Positions 56,345 through 64,000 of a DNA stretch of 64,000 nt are shown here, in pieces. The stretch is from Triatoma infestans. Its lineage: Eukaryota; Arthropoda; Insecta; Hemiptera; Reduviidae. The notes below the pieces were generated by a model. It did no database searches. It had not been told where the DNA came from and saw only the letters and a program-made list of their open reading frames with translations. Numbering within the stretch: position 1 is the stretch's first letter; each line of letters begins with the position of its first letter. Position numbers and translations under genes: made by a program. The stretch covers positions 62,001 through 126,000 of the forward strand of contig JAAEAF010001917.1 in assembly GCA_011037195.1 (NCBI GenBank), in the 5' to 3' direction.

Positions 56345-56605
56345 TTATTATATTATTCGTCTGTGGAGAGAGACTAAAGCACAAGCTGTCCAAAGCCTCT
56401 CTGGACCCACATAGCTACCCCGAAGAAAAACAACAACAAACCCGGTCTAGAGAGAATCATCACGATCCGAACAAATCAGACCGTAAGCTTAAATAGCCTT
56501 CGACAGCCATTCGGTTTCGGCCAGCCAAATATCTCCTCACAACCCAAGCAATATGTCATAACTTAGGATGGGTGTAACTCTACAAAAAGAAGTACATGGT
56601 ATGAG
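56345..56605 (-). pseudogene. LINE1-family 3' fragment
   Basis: Collinear with 7120-7400 of LINE1: CCAAAGCCTCTCTGGACCCA, CATAGCTACCCC, GATCCGAACAAATCAGACC and TCGGTTTCGGCC, CTCCTCACAACCCAAGCA. It is 5'-truncated and several percent or more diverged. Flanked by CACAT on both sides (about 56337 and 56615), which may be part of a target duplication. It lies in the same family A copy as the previous fragment. Confidence 0.65.
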
Positions 56606-56754
56606 CCCACATGCACACATCCGGAGACCATTCGCTAAAAACATTGTTTTCCAAAATAGCGGACCTCCAAATACATGTATTTCCGGTGAAAACTAAATTT
56701 TAAAAATTTGTCACGATCGCAATATACTTCCGTTTACAGCCACTAAGAGAAAGT

Positions 56755-57585
56755 GAAATAAATTAGGATTATTCATTAAATTTTAATAACGTTTCTCTGG
56801 AGGAAAGAAAAATCGCCCCCAAAAAAGAAAAGCACACGATTAAAAAAAAAAAAAAAAAAAAAAACAGAGAAAGAAAATACTAGAAGAGACTAGATGGTGC
56901 AAACTTCTTCCATGGAAAAACTATGAAGAGAAAATTGCTCGTAAACATGAAAACTTTTCTACTAATACTTAACTGAGAAAAATTAGGTACTAAGCAGAGA
57001 TGAAAGCTCGTTATGGCTCGTTTGTAAACATGATCCATCTCAGAGTGCTTTTTCGTATTATTCAATAGATTTTTTTTTTCATTATAAGTCGATTTTACAA
57101 TCGATTACTCACCCAACCTACCTAGGGACACGTTTCTGGGGTAAAATGAATTTAATGATACTGTGGGTTTATGTGGCAAAATGGATTTATATATATATAT
57201 ATTCGGCTTCCGTGGTTTATTCTTGGGTATAGTAATCTCTTGAGTATCGCAGCTTTCTCTAATGGAAGGAAAATCATTTTGATAACAACTGTGCTTTTAG
57301 AAGTAGCTTTAGTATTTTCAATACCTTTTTAAAAAAAAGCAAGGAGATTTTAAATTTCTATTTGCCTTCTTAACGCTACAAGGAATACAGGAAAAGTATA
57401 GAGAGTAGATACTTTTCCAGGCCTGCCTATTTTCTTTCATTGTTTTGAGGTTCCAGAGAATGGAAAAGAATAGTTTTATTGTAAGTGATGTTTTGTATGT
57501 GTGTGTGTGTGTGTGTGTGTGGGGAGAGGAAGGGGGGGAGTTAGAGAGATTTGTATACGGACCGGTGAGGAACACTTTCACAACT
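56755..57585. other. Unassigned interval
   Basis: Contains A(22) at about 56842-56863, (TA)n at 57188-57200 and a (TG)n tract at 57498-57522. No gene. Confidence 0.4.
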
Positions 57586-57587
57586 TT

Positions 57588-57800
57588 CTCTTACTAAAAT
57601 TAATTATAAAATGACAAATTTTCTTCCAGTCGGTGTGGGGGGGCAAGTGCTAAACTACCAAAAGTGGCAGGTAGAGAATGATTACATTGTACAGAGCGCC
57701 AATAATATTGAACAAACATATTGGAATTTTAACGTTTCCGATTCCTCTGAACTACCTAAAGTTAATTTTTTTCAGAAAAATGTTTCAAAGTGGTAAAATA
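57588..57800 (-). mobile_element. Family A fragment, inverted
   Basis: AACTTTCTCTTACTAAAATT at 57581-57600 and, further on, ATTACATTGTACAGAGCGCC, TTTTTTTCAGAAAAATGTTT are family A right-end and module pieces. The 61-codon frame here is spurious. Confidence 0.45.
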
Positions 57801-58235
57801 GGTTAGGGGAGAAAAATTGGAAGAACTGATGTAGAGAGCGAAGTTTCCAAATTGGAAAACTTGAAATTCAACGTGTTCAAAAGCTAGGAAAATTATAATA
57901 GTAGAAGCAGTTATGGTCGTGTGAATTGTTGTAGAAAACGTGGGCAGAGGTTAGTAATAGTCTAGGCGTAATAACTGAATGCTTTAAGTTTGATGATTGT
58001 GGTCATGGGTTTATAATAGTTGGCCTAAAGTCCATTAGTCACAGAATTATTGTAGAAGTTATAAATAGTTTTATTGTAATGAATTTTTGTAGTAATTACC
58101 ACATGCAGCAATTTTATTAGCCAAAGATGGGAGTTAACTTTTTTCCAGTAATTTTGGTTTAAGGAGCTAACGCTTTTGTATTGTAGAACTAAAGCTACCT
58201 AATATAATAGTCAAAAACGAGAACTACTCGTAATT

Positions 58236-58405
58236 TTTACTTTCTCTTACTATAGCAAGAGAAATTCGTGTGAGTGTTTCATACCAGACGGTTTCCTTCA
58301 TTCTCGGAAGATCTATAGACTTTTTTTTTCAGTTAAAACTCCAATTCGAATGTCAGACACGGTCGCAATAATCTTTTCTTTCAACAGTTTGAGAAAGTAA
58401 AAAGA
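58236..58405. mobile_element. Collapsed family A element
   Basis: ACTTTCTCTTACTATAGCAA (left palindrome) runs straight into AGAGAAATTCGTGTGAGTGT and TTCATACCAGA (right hairpin), so nearly all the interior is missing within 58239-58290. An inverted left-half piece follows (GTCAGACACGGTCGCAATAA, GAGAAAGTAAAAAG to 58402). Confidence 0.55.
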
Positions 58406-59145
58406 GCCTCACCAGATCAATCTCACGAGAGCAACAACGTTGTGAGATTACAAATGGAGAATCTATCTTTTCTTTGCTCTCTTTTCTTATCAAGCTTCAC
58501 CTTTTCATCCTCCCGTCAAAATGCTATTCGTACAGGTTTCCTGTTACTATAACCATGACGGAACTTATATTCTTCATCACTGTTTCCCCGTCTTCTTTCA
58601 GTTATACAAGGAAAATGTTACCGGTGAGAGTGGGGGTTTTCGCTGAAGGTTCGGCAGGAGTTTTTCTTGCTTGAACCCTTCTCAATTCTCTACACCAGCT
58701 TATGCTTCCTTCCCTTTATTTAGGGGCGTTCCAAACAGAACACACTTTGAATTATACTTTCTAACTACAATTTCCTTTTACTTCCTCTTTCGGTCTGCAC
58801 CCTGCGCGAGTCATTCTGTTCCTATCCTTCTCTCTGGTACTTCTTTCTTCGTACCTTTTTCTTATCAAAAACTTTGATAAGATGGGTATTGGTTTGTGTG
58901 GCGATGGCTGCGCACAAATACACTTTCCAACCAATTTCAAAACTTATTTCATTCTTTTCTTAATGACATTTCATCTCTGATAAAACTTTAATATCTTCTA
59001 TTTTTAATATCACATTCGTTAGTAATTCAATTTTTTTGTGAAGTTAGTTTCATTTCCTGGAACAAAAAAATATTTTTTATTTTGTTAATTGAATTAACTG
59101 TCCATTTTTCTAAGGGATTTGGAGAAATCCAAAATGGTAAAAACA
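58406..59145. other. Unassigned interval
   Basis: T- and C-rich with spurious frames. Nothing recognisable. Confidence 0.3.
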
Positions 59146-59149
59146 AATT

Positions 59150-59940
59150 GGGTATGTAACACACGACCTTCTCTTACTTGAAATCGATTTTTCAACTTTT
59201 ATTGGTTATTAAATATATAAAATAACAACTTTTCTTTGAATTTCAATTTTTACTCATTTGTCCTGAAACAGATATAGTAGTGGTGAGGTATATGTACCCG
59301 CCCAAAGCAGATAGTTGATTGATTGCAATTAGTCAGAAAATAGCGCCAATAACATGGAACAAACACAAATACATTTTAAATTTAACGCTTCCTAAGAAAA
59401 AGTTTCCTCAGAACGGCCTAAAAAAAAATTTGGTAGGAAAATGTTTCAGATAAAAGTGATTCCTTTGTATCTATTTAGTCATCACACCGTGATTAAAGAA
59501 AATCATTATAGCCATTTTCGAGAAAATTGAAAAAAAAAATCTCAAAAATCCATTTTTTTAAACTCACACTTCCGGTTAACCTGTATAATTTAGTAATTTA
59601 TCTTAACATTATATAAGTGGCAGAAGCGTATATTGACTGAAGTGATACTTTAGCAGAAAACTTCCGCTAGAATTTCCCAAAGATCAATTTTTCTGAAAAA
59701 ATACTCAAAGAAAGTCGCAAAAACAAAAGAAAGAAATCTGTTTAGTAAAGTCACACTTCCGGTGGACCATTTTGACCGATACCGTATTCTCGGGTCCCCT
59801 TATTGTAGCATCTAAGAGAAATAACAAGTTTTTAGCACACAGGGGGCCCTCAAAACATGTACTTCCGGTGAAAACTCAACTCCGAAAAATGTCACAAGAT
59901 TGCATTATTTATTGTAATAGCAGTTTGTGAAAGTAAAAAG
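59150..59940 (-). mobile_element. Family A element, inverted
   Basis: Right end near 59155-59185 (TGTAACACACGACCTTCTCT), then CGGCCTAAAAAAAAATTTGG, GAAAATGTTTCAGATAAAAG, AAACTCACACTTCCGGTTAA (59560), TTATATAAGTGGCAGAAGCG, GTAAAGTCACACTTCCGGTG (59746), a CTCAAAACATGTACTTCCGG block and GTTTGTGAAAGTAAAAAG at the left end. Confidence 0.7.
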
Positions 59941-59944
59941 AAAA

Positions 59945-60480
59945 TATCACACTCAAACTCTCCTTTGCAAACATTCATCAATATTTATAATTTTGTAAAG
60001 TAATACTGTCTGGTTAAATGATTTAAATGTTTGAAAAGGTTTTAAATTGATTCTAAGAAAGTTGCAGGATTGGCGGAAAGGCAATTTATAACAATTTCCC
60101 AGTTTGAAGGAAAATTTGCCAGTTATATTGAGAACCACCAATAAGAGGAGGTTAGGTGTAAATTGTTGTGTTTGTAAAAGAATTTGCAATTAATTAGAGA
60201 GATACACCATCCAGCTCGAACGGCGGTGCTGCTCAACTAAGTTGAGTTGCAATGACACAGCGTACTGATCCATTAAATAATACTGAAGTTGACATCCATT
60301 AAATCAGCGAAAGTACAGAATATTGGTGAGGCAGTCATACAAGCAATTAACAATTTGATTCGTTGGATTCGTGTCGATACTACAAAAAACATGAAATCTG
60401 GTACAAGAAACACATTCAGTCAGCGGAGTCATGAACCATATATGTGGTTATGGATATGCCGAGGGAGTCAATGATTATTT
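59945..60480. other. Unassigned interval
   Basis: AT-rich. A 61-codon frame 60289-60474 has no recognisable family. Confidence 0.25.
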
Positions 60481-61173
60481 GCTCTGCGATCACCGTCAGT
60501 TTCTTTCTGTCGATACAAAAATAAAAGAACGTGAGGGGGTAGGGTGGTTGGGTGATAAGGTGATTTAGTGTTGTAGGTTAGGTTAGGGTAGTGTTGGTAC
60601 CTGACAGTGTAGTTAGAACCGGGGTGACCGAATATTGAGTAGCTCACCCCGGGAAAAGGTGTTAGGAGTAAGGAGTGTGTGAGTATTTGTGAAGGTATGT
60701 ATTTATTGAGATGAAAGTGATAGGTTTAGGTAGATAGGATTAGGGAAATTTTAGTTAGGTGTAGGTTGTGTGTATGTATTTATTGGATGTATGTATTTAT
60801 TGGGGTGATTGTGTTAGATTAAGAGAGACAGGTTTAGAGAGCTTTAGGGTTGGGTTTGGGTACGGAAGACCTACCTTGTCTGGAACGGCACGGCACGTCC
60901 AAGCGGGTGCCAGGAGGGCAAGGTGAAACCGTAGACGGTGCGTATATCGCATGGTCGGGCCAGCGACCATTCTAGGCCTTTAAGTAGAGGGCTTGTCCCT
61001 CTACAGAATGGTACCACGGGATCGTGAGCCAAGCCCGGCGGAATTCTGACTCCGTTCTCACGAGTAGCGGAAAGGTTTCGTGGTGGTCGAGGTTTTGCGA
61101 TGATGATAGTAGCGTCCCCAAGCTGCCTGAGAGGTGGGCTGGTTGGAGTACCTACGGGTCTAGGAACGCCAGC
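60481..61173 (-). other. Probable 3' untranslated region of a LINE
   Basis: It directly follows, on the minus strand, the LINE C-terminus at 61401-61174. C-rich on the minus strand, non-coding, with three TGTATGTATTTATTG units (60698, 60773, 60790 on the plus strand) and two GC-rich self-complementary blocks near 60620-60655 and 60985-61020. The 3' limit is uncertain. Confidence 0.35.
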
Positions 61174-61401
61174 TCACGGGTTTACTCTCTTCAACAACAT
61201 GTCGATACAGACATCATCGAAAAAAGATAGAGTATTTTTTGGGATCGTTCCCCTGGAACCGAACCACAGTCCATAGACCGCGAATCCCCGCTCCCCGAAC
61301 TCTTCTCTGAACTTCTCTAGTAGGAAGAGCACGCATTTTTCGTAGATGCCCTGCTTTTCATCGTTAATGAGTTCTGCTTGATTGGGTTCATTGCTCTCCA
61401 T
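61174..61401 (-). pseudogene. LINE ORF C-terminal fragment
   Basis: The 75-residue minus-strand frame holds EEFGERGFAVYGLWFGSRGT followed by IPKNTLSFFDD. The V.GL..G.RGTI.K.T..FF pattern is the very C-terminus of some LINE reverse-transcriptase proteins. The upstream sequence is AT-rich and unrelated, so the copy is 5'-truncated at about 61401. No RT motif remains. Confidence 0.5.
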
Positions 61402-61404
61402 ATT

Positions 61405-61895
61405 ATTTGATATGGATTAGAAAATTGACTGATATCCATCAAACAATGAAATTAAATTTCCAACCTTACACATACACACATATATATATATACATGTAAT
61501 ATGTTGTTCATTCCTCGATATACTAAAGTTTAAAGTGACATAGGAGGCGAGGTTTTGTGGGCTGATTATAAATGGGAAATTCAATCTCATTTCCGGTGGT
61601 TTACTATTCACTTGTTTTGTATATATAAACATATTATATTGGTGACAGCCGGCACATACAATTGTAGAATATTGGTTGTACGCGTCGTGTGAATCTCTGT
61701 GCTATCCACTGATATTGACACGTGGTACGTGGTGTCTAGTACAACTAAGGGTGGCTTATTTCAGAGGACAATACCCTAGTTACCATGCCAGGATCTGGAT
61801 TTTGCTAGTAATATAAAATTTCGCCAATATTATAAAACATACCCACCTCTAACATCAATTTTTAGAATTTGCCAAGATAGAGGTTACAGTTTGAG
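61405..61895. other. Unassigned interval
   Basis: Contains (TA)n near 61480-61492. No supported gene. Confidence 0.3.
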
Positions 61896-61899
61896 ATGA

Positions 61900-62240
61900 G
61901 ACAGATATTATAAATTTCGAATTTCATATTTGTCGAATTTGAGTTTTTCATAGGAAATAAATATTTAGAGATCTCAGAATATGCGAGAGAGAGGAGGAGA
62001 GAGAGCGTGAGAGTGAGCTTTTGGTGTAAAAAAAAATAGCTCAAAAATGGAAATTCACAAGAAGCTCACACTGCGTAAATTCCGCTTAGTTACCACTGTG
62101 GAATCGACACAAAGGTTTTAGTCAAAATCCATCAAGCGGAAATTAAGACACATTGCAGAATATATATGTATATATATTTTAAGTTATTTATGTCTTTATC
62201 GGAAACGGAACCAATGTTTTTCTTTAAACCTGTGGTGATA
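61900..62240 (+). mobile_element. Family A 5' fragment
   Basis: TTGTCGAATTTGAGTTTTTC, AGAGATCTCAGAATATGCG, a GA-rich run in place of the TG tract, AGCTCAAAAATGG, GACACAAAGGTTTTAGTCAA and AATCCATCAAGCGGAAATTA follow the family A order. Confidence 0.55.
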
Positions 62241-62752
62241 TCGGGCGCTGCAATTTAAGCTTTTCCTCTATGGTGATGATGTTATAATTTCCTCAGGAAA
62301 TGATGATGATACCAAAATAAAAAACACTGATGTGAAACATCACACGACTTTCTCTTACTCTAAATAATACAATTTAATCAAAAAATGCTCTTTAAACTTG
62401 CAATGTTACAATGTTTGGTTGGGCTGGCCATAAAAATGGTGTTTGCGATTCTACTTTAACTGAGCGGCTTTATGTGGAGCGCTCTAGATTACAACCAAGA
62501 AAGCTTTGTAAATTTAAATTTGAACCAACTGACAGACCTCCAATACCCCTCTAAAAATCTACTTTTTCAGAAAAATGTTTCAAATAAATGTGATTCGTTT
62601 CTGTCTATGCAGCAAGCATTCCGAGTTCAAAGAAAATCATTGTAACCATTTTTGAGAAATTTTTAAAAACTCAAAAATCCGTTCTGTAAAATCTCACTTC
62701 CGTTTAACCGATGTTCTTCAAATTTGGAATTATATCAAAGCTTCTAATATTA

Positions 62753-62990
62753 TCAGAGACATTTTCCGTGGTAGCCTGCTTCATTTTGTGGTCATCAACC
62801 GGTTTCGGGCGTTCGCCCACCTTCAGGATGCGTTTTTCAGACAGTGTGACAACACAGACTTGCACAGAGCAAACTTAGTTTCACACTAACTCACACTAAC
62901 TCATTTTGTGGTCGATGACCACAAAATGAAGCAGGCTACCACGGAAAATGTCTCTGATGCTTTTCAGCTCTGCGGAACCAACCACCACAA
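62753..62990 (-). mobile_element. Fold-back element FB2 with 12-bp target duplication
   Basis: CTTCTAATATTA at 62741-62752 and 62991-63002 flanks a 238-bp insert. Its arms (62753-62794 and 62915-62957) are near-perfect inverted repeats containing GGTAGCCTGCTTCATTTTGT. About 33 bp (GCTTTTCAGCTCTGCGGAAC...) follow the right arm, like the tail of FB1. Removing insert and one repeat restores family A. Confidence 0.8.
62791..62831 (-). ncRNA. Hammerhead-ribozyme-like core in FB2
   Basis: Minus strand: CTGAAGG, a GGGCGAACGCCC hairpin (stem II), GAAACCGGTT. Flanking GCATC and GATG(A) can form a 4-bp stem I (C-G, T-A, A-T, C-G). Compared with FB1, both stems have changed in a compensating way while CTGA and GAAACCGGT are kept. 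The core A9 is G here and there is one extra T before stem II, so it may be inactive or a variant. Confidence 0.4.
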
Positions 62991-63699
62991 CTTCTAATAT
63001 TAGTTAATGTGATGTAAGTAGTAAAACCGTATATTATAATGGAGTGGTGTTTTAAAGAAAAGCAGAAGGCTATTGGTCTACCAGGACCCTGAAAAAAATC
63101 AATTTTCACAGGAAAATGTTTCAAATAAAGGTATAAATGGGCATTTATGTGTGCAGATAGTATACGATTTATGTGTACCGATGGGATACGTCCCGAAATG
63201 TTTAGGGAAAAACTAAAAAGGCTTTTTTACATTCCTTTCCCATTAAATCCAACAAAATCAAGTATCAAAGAAATTGTATACGAAGTTTAACGAAAATCGT
63301 TGGAGCCATTTGCGAGAAAATCACGAAAAACTGAAAAAAAAGAAGAAGACATTCAGTAAAATTACACTTCCGGTTTTTGCCCGAATTTGTGTCTGACGCT
63401 AGAGGTAGCTCATACCAAGTTTGAGCTTCGTGCGATTTTTTTTTTTGAGATATTCTTTTAACACAGATATAGACCAAAAACATTTCGTATTCAGGGGACC
63501 CAAAACATTTATTTCCGATAAAAACTCAAACTTCGCTATGATGTACACACACATAGATATATATACACCACACACACACTCACTTTTTCGGTCTCAGGGG
63601 TCCTCGAACCAATGTATGTTTCCGGTGAAAACTCAATATCGAAAATTGACAGATCACAATATTTCGTCTTACTAGCAGTAAGAGAAAGTAAACGGATTA

Positions 63700-64000
63700 A
63701 AATGGTAAATAAATATTAAAATTATTTTTCCAATTAATAATTCGCATTTTTAGAATTAAATGATCAATTATTAAATTATTATGCAGCATAATAAAGATAT
63801 ATTACATTATTTTTAATTTAATCCAACCCGTCAGCAACATCTGTCGTAGAAAGCAAAAAATGTATACTAGTATAAAAAAACTGGTTCGAAAAGTCAAAAA
63901 CTTTTTTGAACGAGTTTTTTAGTGAACAGCCGATTAAACAACTACCATGGGAGTTTATTTTATTTGTTCAATTATACAATATATTATATTTCTCTTGTTG
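63700..64000. other. Unassigned AT-rich interval
   Basis: Nothing supported up to the window edge. Confidence 0.3.

Larger units (their letters stand above)
55540..56752 (-). mobile_element. Family A element, inverted, with two LINE-tail insertions
   Basis: Blocks in reverse order: CCAGAAACAAATTTCAGATT, AATCGTTCCAGCCGCC, AATCGATTTTCTACAGACT, AAAGGTGATAAAACCATAC (to 55808), resuming at 56042 with AAAGGAAAAGCTAAAC, TGTTTCAAATAAATGATAGA, GCATTTCCGGTGAATGG, a (CA)n tract (56318-56331), then after a second insert ACCATTCGCTAAAAAC, CATGTATTTCCGGTGAAAAC and CACTAAGAGAAAGTGA at 56735-56750. It is a good host copy for dating the inserts. Confidence 0.65.
62328..63694 (-). mobile_element. Family A element, inverted, complete apart from a nested fold-back
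   Basis: Right end on the minus strand: GATGTGAAACATCACACGAC and TTTCTCTTACTC at 62328-62362. GGCTGGCCATAAAAATGG, GTGGAGCGC, GTTCTGTAAAATCTCACTTC (module 2), GTAGTAAAACCGTATA, GAAAATGTTTCAAATAAAGG, CAGTAAAATTACACTTCCGG (module 1, 63354), a CA tract near 63546-63580 and left end CTAGCAGTAAGAGAAAGTAA at 63673-63692. The left-end block CCGGTGAAAACTCAATATCG is partly duplicated (63505 and 63624). FB2 sits inside. Confidence 0.75.

Noticed and set aside
60560..60590. TAGGTTAGGTTAGGG as arthropod-type telomere repeat
   Set aside because: Only two to three TTAGG units in a G-rich LINE UTR-like region; far too short for a telomere tract.

Overview
This window is AT-rich, intron-poor-looking metazoan DNA in which I find no intact host gene. 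The organism is probably an arthropod: the main retrotransposon has the APE endonuclease / reverse transcriptase / RNase H layout and a DUF4780-like ORF1 that are common in arthropod genomes. Species and even order cannot be fixed from the sequence alone. Nearly everything that can be recognised is mobile DNA or its debris, in several nested layers.

The dominant component is one interspersed family, called family A here, with more than 25 copies or fragments on both strands from about 890 to 63694. Its left end is a palindrome built on ACTTTCTCTTAC. Its right end carries the inverse, GTAAGAGAAAGT, followed by a GTGTGA/TCACAC hairpin and a CCAGA-T(n) terminus. It often carries a (TG)n tract at the same internal place and one to three internal modules of about 260-290 bp that start near ACCGGAAGTGCGACTTTAC. 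Asymmetric inverted repeats, an end hairpin, internal repeats and a T-rich target suggest a Helentron-associated non-autonomous element (HINE/DINE-like). That is inference: no Rep/helicase is present here.

Region by region: 890-2353 is an inverted family A copy containing a 263-bp fold-back element and a SINE. 5112-6383 is a TTAA-flanked inverted-repeat element that hosts a family A copy. 7093-13581 is a nearly full-length but decayed non-LTR retrotransposon on the minus strand (ORF1, endonuclease, RT, RNase H) with an 11-bp target duplication. It is itself split by a second, 5'-truncated LINE at 9109-10360 with a perfect 15-bp duplication. 16.3-21.2 kb holds an unclassified repeat (family B), a hAT-type MITE and family A pieces. 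21.3-24.2 kb is rich in microsatellites. 24.3-35.9 kb holds more family A copies, a RTE-like LINE tail, a 158-bp tandem duplication and repeats of family C. 36024-36800 is a PIF/Harbinger remnant. 39.2-40.25 kb holds two LINE tails. 42.5-43.1 kb is a large palindrome related to the DNA around the LINE at 7-13.6 kb. 45.5 kb is a tRNA-derived SINE, 47 kb a Jockey-like tail and 53.3-53.9 kb a candidate solo LTR. 55.5-63.7 kb is again dominated by inverted family A copies, with LINE tails and a second fold-back element inside them.

The most interesting signal is a set of short fold-back or palindromic elements that carry hammerhead-ribozyme-like cores (CTGA-N-GA ... GAAAC) with compensating base changes between copies. 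Two of them have 11-12 bp target duplications and share an asymmetric right tail, which fits RNA-mediated insertion (retrozyme or Penelope-like). No autonomous partner for them is visible here.
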